Shown here: in pieces, positions 1-6,962 of the stretch
Numbering within the stretch: position 1 is the first letter of the stretch
Layout of the letters: every line of letters begins with the position of its first letter
Assembly (NCBI GenBank): GCA_022361135.1
Contig: JAKSBM010000740.1
Coordinates: 1-7,388, forward strand
Origin: Desulfobacterales bacterium
GTDB lineage: Bacteria > Desulfobacterota > Desulfobacteria > Desulfobacterales > Desulfobacteraceae
Direction: 5' to 3'
Length of the DNA: 7,388 nucleotides
Program-made: the position numbers and the translations under genes
The notes under the pieces: model-generated
Told to the model about the DNA's origin: nothing
The model's database searches: none
What the model saw: the letters and a program-made list of their open reading frames with translations, nothing else

Positions 1-264
1 GCGGAAATCGCCCTGGAACACCAATTGGGCATGACCTGCGACCCCGTGGGCGGCTACGTCCAGATCCCCTGCATCGAGCGGAATGCCGTGGGGGCCGTGA
101 CAGCGGTCAACGCCTATATCCTGGCCGAAGCCGGGGACCCCGCCCGCCAGAAGGTCACCTTTGACGAGGTGGTGGAAACCATGATGGAAACCGGAAGAGA
201 CATGTGTTCACGCTACAAGGAAACCGCATTGGGCGGACTGGCCCTCTGCTGCGTTTCCTGCTGA
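1..264 (+). CDS. sdaA: L-serine dehydratase (L-serine ammonia-lyase), iron-sulfur type, C-terminal part
   Basis: This is the last 87 codons of an L-serine ammonia-lyase, which converts L-serine to pyruvate and ammonia in the cytoplasm using a [4Fe-4S] cluster instead of PLP. The 5' part lies outside the window. The visible residues match the C-terminal catalytic domain: CDPVGG at codons 13-18, IPCIERNA at 22-29, and the late METGRDM and [10 protein letters not shown] blocks. Cys13 and Cys24 are 11 residues apart, the spacing of two cluster cysteines in the bacterial enzymes. The chain ends in Cys87, consistent with the C-terminal cysteine that enters the active site in the Legionella enzyme (family knowledge). 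It could be the single-chain form or the alpha subunit of a two-chain enzyme; the missing N-terminus would decide. The asparaginase gene starts 14 bases after its stop, so the two are probably co-transcribed. Confidence 0.93.
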   Translation, partial: AEIALEHQLGMTCDPVGGYVQIPCIERNAVGAVTAVNAYILAEAGDPARQKVTFDEVVETMMETGRDMCSRYKETALGGLALCCVSC

Positions 265-267
265 TTC

Positions 268-272
268 GGGAG
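268..272 (+). promoter_or_regulatory. Ribosome binding site of the asparaginase gene
   Basis: GGGAG lies 6 bases before the ATG at 279. It supports that start over the in-frame upstream ATG at 204, which would overlap sdaA by about 60 bases and add 25 residues in front of the family's usual N-terminus. Confidence 0.7.
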
Positions 273-278
273 AAAAAC

Positions 279-1271
279 ATGACCAAGCCCTGTGTGGTGA
301 TTCTCGGCACCGGCGGTACCATTGCCGGACAAGCCCCTGCGGGGGACCGGCCCGGATACAAATCCGGCCAATTGGACATCCAGGAAATGATCAAGGCCGT
401 GCCCGAATTGACTCGGTTGGCCGAAATCAAAGGCGAACAGATCGCCAATGTGGGATCCCAGGATATCTCCTTTGGGATCCTCATGCGACTGGCCAGACGC
501 ATCAATACCCTGCTGGCCCAAAAAGATGTCCAGGGGGTGGTGGTGACCCACGGCACCGACACCATGGAAGAAAGTGCCTTTTTTCTCAACCTCACCGTCA
601 CCAGCCAAAAGCCCGTGGTCCTCACCGGCTCCATGCGACCGGCAACGGCCATTTCCGCCGACGGCCCCCTGAATCTGTTCAATGCCGTGGCCGTGGCCGC
701 CGACCCCAATGCAAAAGACCGGGGAGTCATGGTGGTCACCAATGACCGAATCCACGATGCCCATTCCCTGACCAAAAACCACACCACCTCGGTGGAGACC
801 TTCCTCTCCCCGGTGACAGGCCTCATGGGCACGGTGATCTACGGCAAACCCACCTATTTCAGACGCCCCTTTCGCTGCCACACCCATGCCAGCGAATTCC
901 GCCTGGAAAATGTGGAGCAGCTGCCCCGGGTGGACATCCTCTATGCCTGCATCGACATGGCCCATGACTATATCCAGGCCGCCGTGGATCTGGGAGCAAA
1001 GGGGGTGGTCATCGCCGGGGACGGCAATGGAAACATGAACCAGGCCACCCTGGCCGAAGCCGCCCGTGTCGCCCGAAAGGGCATCTTCATCGTACGCAGC
1101 TCCCGGGTTTCCTCGGGCACGGTGGGACGGAACATGGAGGTGGACGACGACGCCCATGGATTCATTGCCTCGGACGAACTCAACCCGGCCAAGGCCAGAA
1201 TTCTACTCATGCTGGCCCTGATGACCCGGCGCACGGCCGGAGAGATACAGGAGTTGTTCCACCGATACTAG
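279..1271 (+). CDS. ansB: L-asparaginase, type II-like, no signal peptide
   Basis: L-asparaginase hydrolyses L-asparagine to L-aspartate and ammonia; the active family member is a homotetramer. The 330-residue product has the family's usual length. The first catalytic motif GTGGTIAG is at residues 10-17 with nucleophile Thr14, and the flexible-loop Tyr is Tyr27. Ser60-Gln61 bind substrate, the second motif THGTDT is at 90-95 (Thr93, Asp94), and Lys166 completes the catalytic triad. GNGN and EVDD near the C-terminus match the segments that complete the active site in type II enzymes, and the LNPxKAR ending also fits type II better than type I. Unlike E. coli AnsB there is no signal peptide: the first motif begins at residue 10, so the enzyme should be cytoplasmic. 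It follows sdaA by 14 bases and is followed by a strong terminator, so it is probably the last gene of an amino-acid catabolic operon. How much glutaminase activity it has cannot be read from the sequence. Confidence 0.95.
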   Translation: MTKPCVVILGTGGTIAGQAPAGDRPGYKSGQLDIQEMIKAVPELTRLAEIKGEQIANVGSQDISFGILMRLARRINTLLAQKDVQGVVVTHGTDTMEESAFFLNLTVTSQKPVVLTGSMRPATAISADGPLNLFNAVAVAADPNAKDRGVMVVTNDRIHDAHSLTKNHTTSVETFLSPVTGLMGTVIYGKPTYFRRPFRCHTHASEFRLENVEQLPRVDILYACIDMAHDYIQAAVDLGAKGVVIAGDGNGNMNQATLAEAARVARKGIFIVRSSRVSSGTVGRNMEVDDDAHGFIASDELNPAKARILLMLALMTRRTAGEIQELFHRY

Positions 1272-1280
1272 ATATTCCCA

Positions 1281-1302
1281 GGGATGGGACAAAGCCCTTC
1301 CC
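1281..1302. other. Short inverted repeat after the asparaginase gene
   Basis: GGGATGGG at 1281-1288 pairs with CCCTTCCC at 1295-1302 with one T-T mismatch and a six-base loop. It lies between the asparaginase stop and the main terminator and has no T-run of its own on the plus strand. It may protect the mRNA 3' end or be a leftover terminator; its function is not established. Confidence 0.4.
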
Positions 1303-1321
1303 GGGAGCCCAAAAGAGACCA

Positions 1322-1358
1322 GGCCACGGCCCCATTGAAGGGACCGTGGCCTTTTTTT
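1322..1358 (+). terminator. Rho-independent terminator of the sdaA-asparaginase operon
   Basis: GGCCACGG at 1322-1329 pairs with CCGTGGCC at 1344-1351, and CC at 1331-1332 adds pairs with GG at 1341-1342. Seven T residues follow (1352-1358), then A and six more T. On the minus strand the same stem is followed by TGGTCTCTTTT, so it may also stop the convergent amidase transcript, less efficiently. The T-run contains the amidase stop codon and its last two lysine codons. Confidence 0.88.
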
Positions 1359-2667
1359 ATTTTTTGGATTGGGGCAGAAAAATCCCCGTGCCCAGTTTCA
1401 GGTCGGAAAAATCACGAATGCGGTCCCCGGGAACCGCCCCCCGGCCCGGGAGGCCGTAGATGATTTTCGGGGATTTATAATCGAATCCGGCAATGGAAAA
1501 GGCGGTTCGATCCCGGGTGATGTAATGGGGGCCGGAATAGCCCACCAGGACCTGGGTCCCCCGGGGCAGGTCATCCCAGTCCCGGATCCGGGTTCCGGGG
1601 AGGATTTCTCCCCCGGGAAGAAAATAAAAGGTGGAGGTGGATTTATAGGCCTGGCCGGCAATGGACCAGGCCGTCACCGAAGCCGTAATGGTTTTCAGCA
1701 CCCCGGTGGCGGGGACGGTGGCCGTTTTTCCATTGTTGGTTTCCTGGTTCAAAAGCACCCGGGTTCCCAGGGGCACCCGGTTCCACCCCATGAGACGGGC
1801 AATGCGATCCCCGGGAATCCGCCGTCCGTCGGGCAGGTAATAGACCGTGGTCCGCTGGTTGTAGTCACCACCGGCAATGGACCAGGCCGAACGTTCCTTG
1901 GAAATGGTATTGGAATGGGCATTTTGGACCACCACCTTCCGGGCCGGGCTTTTCTTTCCGTAGAAGAGCTGGGCCAACTCAGGATCGGCCTGGAGGCGAC
2001 CGGCTCGGACATCGGGATCATGGGTCGGTGCCCGGCGCAACCCGGCCCGGGACCGGTCAAAATTTTTGGCGCAGCGCTTCCGGCCCCGGTGGTTGCGATG
2101 GAACCATCGATTGGGCCGACCATAGGCAATCTGGCTATGGGTGAGCACCCCCTGATCCGGAATTCGATAATGGGATTGGAGGATGTCCAGGAGCAGGGTC
2201 ACGGATCGATATTGGGCATTGGTGAGGGGGGCATAATGGTAGCCCACCATTTCAATGCCCACGGAATGGGAACTGACGTTGGTTTGCCCCTTCCACATGG
2301 AGAGCCCGGCATGGTCGGCCCGGTAGTCTTTGTCCATTACCCTGTAAACCCGGCCGTCCCGGGCAATGACATAGTTGGCATGGCCACCGGGGGTGGTGTG
2401 CCCGCTCTTAAAGCGTTTCCCCTTTTCCACCACCCGCAGGGTGGCTTCCAGGCCCAACTCAGAGGTATGCACGATGATGTACCGGGTGGATCTTCGCTTT
2501 ACTTTTTTAAATCGCGGATTCAACCGGGGACGATGGTCAATGATACTGGCTTGGAATTGACGGACCTGGGACTGGGAATACCCTGCCCATGCACCCTTTG
2601 CCATCCCCGTACAGAGGATCAGAATGGCCAGAAAACGGCCGTATTTCAACACGCTTTTAACTCCCAT
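1357..2667 (-). CDS. Secreted N-acetylmuramoyl-L-alanine amidase (Amidase_2/PGRP fold) with three C-terminal repeats
   Basis: The product is predicted to cleave the bond between N-acetylmuramic acid and L-alanine in peptidoglycan or its fragments. A signal peptide covers residues 1-28: basic start, hydrophobic core about 12-22, probable cleavage after AWA at 26-28. The catalytic domain covers about 60-230. Zinc ligands are probably His67 (IIVHTS), His177 (LTHSQIA) and Asp217 (THDPD), with Glu139 (GIEMVG) at the catalytic glutamate position of AmpD-like enzymes. A basic insertion at 190-212, rich in Arg and His, separates the second and third ligands. Residues 258-306, 328-375 and 384-431 are three copies of a repeat of about 48 residues, possibly wall-binding. 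The cysteine at 19 is preceded by Leu, so a lipoprotein site is unlikely. Coordinates use the ATG, but a GTG at 2652 has a much better ribosome binding site. The gene faces the asparaginase operon and lies downstream of MCP-A with its own promoter candidate. The catalytic domain is a confident call; substrate and physiological role are not. Confidence 0.87.
   Translation of the reverse strand: MGVKSVLKYGRFLAILILCTGMAKGAWAGYSQSQVRQFQASIIDHRPRLNPRFKKVKRRSTRYIIVHTSELGLEATLRVVEKGKRFKSGHTTPGGHANYVIARDGRVYRVMDKDYRADHAGLSMWKGQTNVSSHSVGIEMVGYHYAPLTNAQYRSVTLLLDILQSHYRIPDQGVLTHSQIAYGRPNRWFHRNHRGRKRCAKNFDRSRAGLRRAPTHDPDVRAGRLQADPELAQLFYGKKSPARKVVVQNAHSNTISKERSAWSIAGGDYNQRTTVYYLPDGRRIPGDRIARLMGWNRVPLGTRVLLNQETNNGKTATVPATGVLKTITASVTAWSIAGQAYKSTSTFYFLPGGEILPGTRIRDWDDLPRGTQVLVGYSGPHYITRDRTAFSIAGFDYKSPKIIYGLPGRGAVPGDRIRDFSDLKLGTGIFLPQSKK
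1375..1896 (-). repeat. Three tandem protein repeats of about 48 residues in the amidase C-terminus
   Basis: The repeats lie at about 1896-1750, 1686-1543 and 1518-1375, read on the minus strand. Each begins with [AF][WF]SIAG and a Tyr three residues later, continues with YxLPxG and PGxRI, and ends with GT followed by hydrophobic residues. Linkers of about 21 and 8 residues separate them. The WSIAG start and the PxGTxVLL ending resemble the two ends of a LysM motif, but the middle (LPDGRRIPGDRI) does not. The repeats may be divergent LysM-type wall-binding modules; this is inferred from pattern alone. Confidence 0.75.
2661..2665 (-). promoter_or_regulatory. Ribosome binding site favouring a GTG start of the amidase at 2652
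   Basis: GGGAG (minus strand) lies 8 bases before a GTG at 2652-2650, codon 6 of the longer reading. The ATG at 2667 has only CTCGCCGG before it, with no Shine-Dalgarno match. Starting at the GTG still leaves a normal signal peptide (basic start, then the hydrophobic core) and places the start about 15 bases after the predicted transcription start. Confidence 0.5.
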
Positions 2668-2673
2668 CCGGCG

Positions 2674-2702
2674 AGTATAACAATGGTATGGAACGAACTC
2701 AA
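2674..2702 (-). promoter_or_regulatory. Sigma-70-type promoter candidate for the amidase gene
   Basis: TTGAGT at 2702-2697 and TATACT at 2679-2674 (minus strand) are separated by 17 bases. They match the -35 and -10 consensus at 4 and 5 of 6 positions. The predicted transcription start is near 2667, which would make the ATG leaderless or, more likely, give a short leader to the GTG at 2652. Confidence 0.45.
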
Positions 2703-2706
2703 GACC

Positions 2707-2754
2707 GCCCGTGCTTTCTTACCGCTCCAAGCACGGGCCCCTTGCCCGGAGCGG
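2707..2754 (-). other. Stem-loop with possible H-type pseudoknot in the MCP-A/amidase gap
   Basis: GCCCGTGCTT at 2707-2716 is a perfect 10-base inverted repeat of 2729-2738, enclosing 12 bases. Within that loop, 2722-2728 (CCGCTCC) is perfectly complementary to 2748-2754 (GGAGCGG) outside the stem. In the minus-strand RNA the order is 7-bp arm, 9-base loop, 10-bp arm, 7-bp arm, 5-base loop, 10-bp arm, which is the order of an H-type pseudoknot. No T-run follows on either strand, so it is a weak terminator at best. It lies in the 3' region of MCP-A transcripts, just upstream of the amidase promoter candidate. Confidence 0.5.
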
Positions 2755-2817
2755 CCCGGTGGCCCATCACAGAGGAATGGACCCCGTTCATGCCGGACCG
2801 CGCCAATGATCTGCTCC

Positions 2818-4821
2818 TTATATTTTAAACCGCCCCACCATCTTCCCCAGCCCTTCGGCCAGTTCGGACAGGCCGTCGGCACTTTGGTTCACCTGGCTGG
2901 CCAGCTTTGACATTTCCAAACCCGAGGCATTGACATGGGCCAGGTCCTGGGTGATTTCCGCCACCGTGGCCGAGCTCACGCCCACACTCTGGTTCACATC
3001 GGCCATGCCCGCAGATGCCTGGGTGATATTGTCGGCAATTTCATGGGTGGCGGCCGATTGTTCCTCCACGGCCGAAGCAATGGTGGAAACAATGTCGTTG
3101 ACCTCGGCAATGACCTGGGAAATTCCGTTGATGCCCTCCAGGGAGCCCGAGGCACCGGTCTGGATGTTGGCAATTTTCTCCTGGATATCCAAGGAGGCCT
3201 CGGAAGTCTGGGCGGCCAATTCCTTGATCTCCGAGGCCACCACGGCAAACCCCTTACCGGCCTCACCGGCCCGGGCCGCCTCAATGGTGGCATTGAGGGA
3301 AAGCAGGTTGACCTGGTTGGAGATATCGGAAATGGTCTCCACCACCTTACCAATGGCCTGGGCGGCCTGGCCCAGATGGGTCATGCCCGAGGTGGAATCC
3401 TCCACCTTGGAAACGGCGGACTGGGAAATGGAGCGCCCCTTCTCCGCATTGGCCGCAATCTCGGAAATGGTAGAATTCATCTGCTCGGCGGCCACGGCAA
3501 CGGTTTTCAAATTATCGTTGGACTGTTCCATGGATTGGGAAACCGACCCCATATTCTGGGACATCTCCTCGGTGGCCGAACTCACGGCGGAAACATCATT
3601 GGCGCTGCCCTCCAATCCAGAGGACATTTTTTCAGACACCGCAGCCAATTCCGTGGCCGCCTGGGAAAGGGTTTTCACTCCCTGGTTCACATCCCCCATC
3701 ATCTCCTGGAGATGATCCATGAAATCATTGAAGGATGAAGAAAGAATGCCGATTTCATCCCGGCCCGAAACCTCCAACCGCTGGGTCAAATCCCCTTCAC
3801 CCTGGGAAATGTCCAACAATCCCTCCACCGCCTGATTCACGGGGCGAATGATGGCCCGGGCGGCAAAAAGGAGGCAGACAGCGGCCAGCACCAGAACCCC
3901 GGCACCAATGGCCAGGCAATAGGAAATCATCTCCCTGACCCCGGCCATGAATTCACTGCGATCCTGGGTGATGATAATAATCCAGTCCGTCAGGGGCAGG
4001 CGGGCATAGCCGGAGACCAGTCCCTTTCCATTGGATTCATAATCGCCGGTCCCATTTTCCTGGGAAAGTATGACCTGGGCCAGATCGGCCATGCCCGGGA
4101 TCTCTTTGATATTTTGTTTGAACTCCAACTCGGCATTGGGATGGGCCAAAATCAACCCATCCTTGTCTGCAATGGAAACATAGCCGGTTTCCCCCACCTT
4201 GGTGGAAAGGATGTTCCGGGACAGGATATCAAATCGCAACACAGCGGCAAATATCCCCCCAAAGTTTCCCTTCCGGTCCTTCACGGGGACACCGATGGCC
4301 ACAATGACCTCGCCGGTGGCCTTGGAGACCACGGGCTTGCCGATGCAATAGTCCTTCTCCTTACTGACCTGGAAATAGTCCCGGTCGGCCAGGGAGACCT
4401 GATCGTCCCTCAGCCGTCCGTCCATGCTGTCGGAGATCACCACCCCCTTGGCATCGGTGACCAAAAAAGCTTCGTAATCGGTTTCATTTTCCCCATGGAG
4501 GTTGAGCAATTGCTCATCCAGGGCCAGAACCGACCCCATGGCCATGTCCAACCCCATGACCCCCACCATGTTCACACCACCCTGGACCAATGATGTTTTA
4601 CTCAACTCCCGGACAAATCGTACCTGCTCCCGGAACAGTATCTCGGTCATCACCGAGAGATCCTTTGAAATCTGCAATGCTTCGTCTCGTCCCGATTGGA
4701 TCAGGGCCTTGGACGCCGTTGTAATGGAAATGCCACCCACCAGCATCATGGGCAGCAAAACCAGAAGCAAGCCCCCCCAGACCAGCTTCACCCGCAGTTT
4801 AATATCTTTAACCTTCTTCAC
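2818..4821 (-). CDS. Methyl-accepting chemotaxis protein with double-Cache sensor (MCP-A)
   Basis: This is a membrane chemoreceptor of 667 residues. It is predicted to bind a ligand outside the cytoplasmic membrane and control CheA through CheW. TM1 is about residues 12-32 and TM2 about 300-322. Between them is a dCache-type domain with the LADRDYF segment at 144-150, [11 protein letters not shown] at 161-171 and a second module with [16 protein letters not shown] at 213-228. The HAMP domain is about 323-378. The signalling coiled coil fills the rest, with its hairpin tip in [12 protein letters not shown] (514-525). Likely methylation sites include the EE or EQ pairs at 418-419, 446-447 and 586-587. 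The protein ends in MVGRFKI without a CheR-binding pentapeptide. The start is GTG, supported by a strong Shine-Dalgarno sequence and by alignment with the paralogue's MKK start. The ligand cannot be named; the RxWY amino-acid-binding motif of some dCache receptors is not seen. No che genes are adjacent. Confidence 0.96.
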   Translation of the reverse strand: MKKVKDIKLRVKLVWGGLLLVLLPMMLVGGISITTASKALIQSGRDEALQISKDLSVMTEILFREQVRFVRELSKTSLVQGGVNMVGVMGLDMAMGSVLALDEQLLNLHGENETDYEAFLVTDAKGVVISDSMDGRLRDDQVSLADRDYFQVSKEKDYCIGKPVVSKATGEVIVAIGVPVKDRKGNFGGIFAAVLRFDILSRNILSTKVGETGYVSIADKDGLILAHPNAELEFKQNIKEIPGMADLAQVILSQENGTGDYESNGKGLVSGYARLPLTDWIIIITQDRSEFMAGVREMISYCLAIGAGVLVLAAVCLLFAARAIIRPVNQAVEGLLDISQGEGDLTQRLEVSGRDEIGILSSSFNDFMDHLQEMMGDVNQGVKTLSQAATELAAVSEKMSSGLEGSANDVSAVSSATEEMSQNMGSVSQSMEQSNDNLKTVAVAAEQMNSTISEIAANAEKGRSISQSAVSKVEDSTSGMTHLGQAAQAIGKVVETISDISNQVNLLSLNATIEAARAGEAGKGFAVVASEIKELAAQTSEASLDIQEKIANIQTGASGSLEGINGISQVIAEVNDIVSTIASAVEEQSAATHEIADNITQASAGMADVNQSVGVSSATVAEITQDLAHVNASGLEMSKLASQVNQSADGLSELAEGLGKMVGRFKI

Positions 4822-4828
4822 CTACTCC

Positions 4829-4835
4829 CCTCCTT
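4829..4835 (-). promoter_or_regulatory. Ribosome binding site of MCP-A
   Basis: AAGGAGG (minus strand) stands 7 bases before the GTG at 4821-4819 and fixes this non-ATG start. It begins only 15 bases after the T-run of the terminator at 4851-4879. Confidence 0.85.
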
Positions 4836-4850
4836 CAGCTAAATCCGATT

Positions 4851-4879
4851 AAAAAAACACCCCCAACAAAATGGGGGTG
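4851..4879 (-). terminator. Rho-independent terminator immediately upstream of MCP-A
   Basis: Read on the minus strand, CACCCCC (4879-4873) pairs with GGGGGTG (4864-4858) around an 8-base loop, followed directly by seven T (4857-4851). It is a textbook intrinsic terminator pointing into MCP-A. It is the second of two between the MCP genes and could be a backup for MCP-B or an attenuator for MCP-A. Confidence 0.85.
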
Positions 4880-4902
4880 GAACTTACGTGCCTGCAAATT
4901 GT

Positions 4903-4932
4903 AAAACCGGCCCGCCCCAAGGGGCAGGCCGG
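4903..4932 (-). terminator. Terminator hairpin directly after MCP-B
   Basis: CCGGCC at 4932-4927 pairs with GGCCGG at 4912-4907. Inside this the stem continues, after one mismatch, with GCCCC/GGGGC. TTTT (4906-4903) then ACAATTT follow on the minus strand. The stem is very GC-rich but the T-run is short. It begins 11 bases after the MCP-B stop codon. Confidence 0.72.
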
Positions 4933-4943
4933 GAACTCACTTT

Positions 4944-6947
4944 TTAAATTTTAAAGCGGCCCACCATTTCTCCCAGGCGGGACGCCAGGTCGGTGAGTTC
5001 TTCGGAACTCTGGTTGACCTGGGTGCTCTGGTCCGCCATCTCTCCTGCGGACTGGTTCACATCGGCAATATCCCGGGTGATTTCATCCACCACCACGGAA
5101 CTCTGGCTCACATTCTGGTTCACCTCTTCAATGCCGGCCGAGGACTGGGAAATATTTTCGGCAATCTCCTTGGTGGCCGAAGATTGTTCCTCAACAGCCG
5201 CGGCAATGGTGGCAATGATCTGGTCCACATCCTTGATGACCGTGGAAATTTCATTGATGCCGTCCAGGGTATCCGAAGAGCTTTCCTGGATGTGATCAAT
5301 CTTTTCCTTGATATCCATGGAGGCTTCCGAGGTCTGGCCGGCCAGTTCTTTAATCTCGTTGGCCACAACGGCAAAACCCTGGCCGGCTTCACCGGCCCGG
5401 GCCGCCTCAATGGTGGCGTTAAGGGAAAGCAGGTTGACCTGATTGGAAATATCGGAAATGGTTTCCACCACCTTACCGATGGACTGGGCCGCCCGGCCCA
5501 ACTGGTTCATGCGGTCCGTGGATTCGGAGACCTTGACCACGGCGGACTGGGAAATGTTCCGGGCCTGGTCGGCATTGCCGGCAATGTCGGTGATGGTGGT
5601 GTTCATCTGGTCGGCGGCGGCGGCCACGGTGTTCATATTGGTGCTGGACTGCTCCATGGCAGCGGAAACCGAGGTCATATTGGATGCCATTTCCTCGGCA
5701 GCGGCGGCCACGGTCCCGGCCTTTTCAGAAGTCTGGTCGGAACCGGCGGACATTTTTTCGGACACCTGGGACAATTCCGTGGCCGACTCCGACAGGGTAT
5801 CCACGCCCTGGGTGATATCCCCGATCATTTCCTGGAGCTTGCCAATGAAGGTATTAAAGGCCATGGCCAATACACCGACTTCGTCCTGGGCGGTGATTTC
5901 CAACCGTTTGGTCAGGTCCCCGTCCCCCTCGGAAATATCCTTAAGTCCTTCAACGGCATGGTTGATGGGACGGATGATGGCCGCGGCAAAGAGATAGAGA
6001 AGGAAGACCATGACAACCATGGTCACGGCGCCCACAATGAGATTGTACCGGGTCATGGCCCGGACACCGGCCATGAATTCGGTTTCTTCCTGGGTGATGA
6101 CCACGGTCCAACCGGTCTGGGGAACTAGGGTAAACCCACACACCTTCCGACTGCCGTTGAACACACATTCGTCCACCCCGGATTCTCCGGCACCGATATG
6201 CCGGGCAAGGATTTCCATCCCTTCCAGGGAGTTCAAATTGGTTTTCAGGTTCATCTCAGACCGGGGATGGGCCAGGATCAGACCGTCGGAATTAATGACG
6301 GTCACATAGCCGGTGGCCCCCACCTTTTTGGAGAGAACATTTTCGGAAAGGCTGCTGAATTTCATGGCAGCGGCCAGGATGCCGCCAAAGTCGCCCTTAC
6401 GGGTCTGGATGGGCACGGCCACCACGGCCACTACGTCTCCGGTGACCTTGGAGAGGGCGGGACGGCCGATCATGGCCTCCCCATTTTTACAGGATTGGAA
6501 GTAATCCCGATCGGCCAGGCTGAGGTTCTGGTCCCGCAGCTTCCCTTCCATGGAATCCGAAACCACCAAACCGTCGGCATTGGTGACCATTAGGGTTTCA
6601 TAATCCTCCTGGTGCTTTTCCAGGATGCCCTTGAGCTGGCGATCCACAACCATGGCCGTTCCCATGGACATTTCCATGCCCATTTCAGCAACTTGGTTAA
6701 CCACCCCTTTGATCAGGGAAATATTGCCCAGCTCCTGGGCAAACTGGATCTGGTGATCCATGATGATACCGGTCATGGCTGCCAGGTCATCGGCCACCAG
6801 CTTTACCTGTTCCTTACTGGAGGAAACCAGGGATTTGGACGCCGTATAGGTGGATATCCCCCCCACCAGAATCATGGGGATCAAAACCGCTGCCAGTCCC
6901 CCCCAGATGAGTTTAAACTTAAGATTTAGATTTTTCAGCTTTTTCAT
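4944..6947 (-). CDS. Methyl-accepting chemotaxis protein with double-Cache sensor (MCP-B), paralogue of MCP-A
   Basis: This chemoreceptor has 667 residues, the same as MCP-A, and aligns with it end to end without a gap. TM1 is about residues 12-32 and TM2 about 300-322. The extracytoplasmic dCache-type domain carries LADRDYF at 144-150, [11 protein letters not shown] at 161-171 and [16 protein letters not shown] at 213-228. HAMP (about 323-378) and the long signalling coiled coil follow. Residues 490-522, which include the hairpin tip, are identical to MCP-A. The arms from HAMP to tip and back are each about 20 heptads, which would fit the 40-heptad receptor class (inferred). The first hundred residues after TM1 and the second Cache module have diverged most, so the two probably sense different ligands or ranges. 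Cys261 and Cys270 flank a predicted beta turn and are absent from MCP-A. AAAGGA lies 6 bases before the ATG. A terminator 83 bases upstream of the ATG implies that the promoter lies within 6960-7030. Confidence 0.96.
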   Translation of the reverse strand: MKKLKNLNLKFKLIWGGLAAVLIPMILVGGISTYTASKSLVSSSKEQVKLVADDLAAMTGIIMDHQIQFAQELGNISLIKGVVNQVAEMGMEMSMGTAMVVDRQLKGILEKHQEDYETLMVTNADGLVVSDSMEGKLRDQNLSLADRDYFQSCKNGEAMIGRPALSKVTGDVVAVVAVPIQTRKGDFGGILAAAMKFSSLSENVLSKKVGATGYVTVINSDGLILAHPRSEMNLKTNLNSLEGMEILARHIGAGESGVDECVFNGSRKVCGFTLVPQTGWTVVITQEETEFMAGVRAMTRYNLIVGAVTMVVMVFLLYLFAAAIIRPINHAVEGLKDISEGDGDLTKRLEITAQDEVGVLAMAFNTFIGKLQEMIGDITQGVDTLSESATELSQVSEKMSAGSDQTSEKAGTVAAAAEEMASNMTSVSAAMEQSSTNMNTVAAAADQMNTTITDIAGNADQARNISQSAVVKVSESTDRMNQLGRAAQSIGKVVETISDISNQVNLLSLNATIEAARAGEAGQGFAVVANEIKELAGQTSEASMDIKEKIDHIQESSSDTLDGINEISTVIKDVDQIIATIAAAVEEQSSATKEIAENISQSSAGIEEVNQNVSQSSVVVDEITRDIADVNQSAGEMADQSTQVNQSSEELTDLASRLGEMVGRFKI

Positions 6948-6953
6948 TTGCTA

Positions 6954-6959
6954 TCCTTT
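6954..6959 (-). promoter_or_regulatory. Ribosome binding site of MCP-B
   Basis: AAAGGA (minus strand) lies 6 bases before the ATG at 6947-6945. Confidence 0.75.
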
Positions 6960-6962
6960 CCT

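Noticed and set aside
204..278. Upstream in-frame ATG extending the asparaginase by 25 residues
   Set aside because: It overlaps sdaA by about 60 bases, has no ribosome binding site comparable with GGGAG before 279, and does not encode a convincing signal peptide.
213..1157. Minus-strand open frame of 314 codons opposite the asparaginase
   Set aside because: It is Gly- and His-rich, has no family features, and lies opposite a gene with all catalytic residues intact.
1369..2910. Plus-strand open frame of 513 codons opposite the amidase and the MCP-A end
   Set aside because: Its product is dominated by Gly, Pro and His with no recognisable domain, and it runs antisense to genes with clear motifs, signal peptide and ribosome binding sites. 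It is an effect of GC-rich codon use.
5184..6128. Plus-strand open frame of 314 codons within MCP-B
   Set aside because: The Gly-, Asn- and His-rich composition mirrors the reverse complement of the coiled-coil codons; a similar shadow exists opposite MCP-A.
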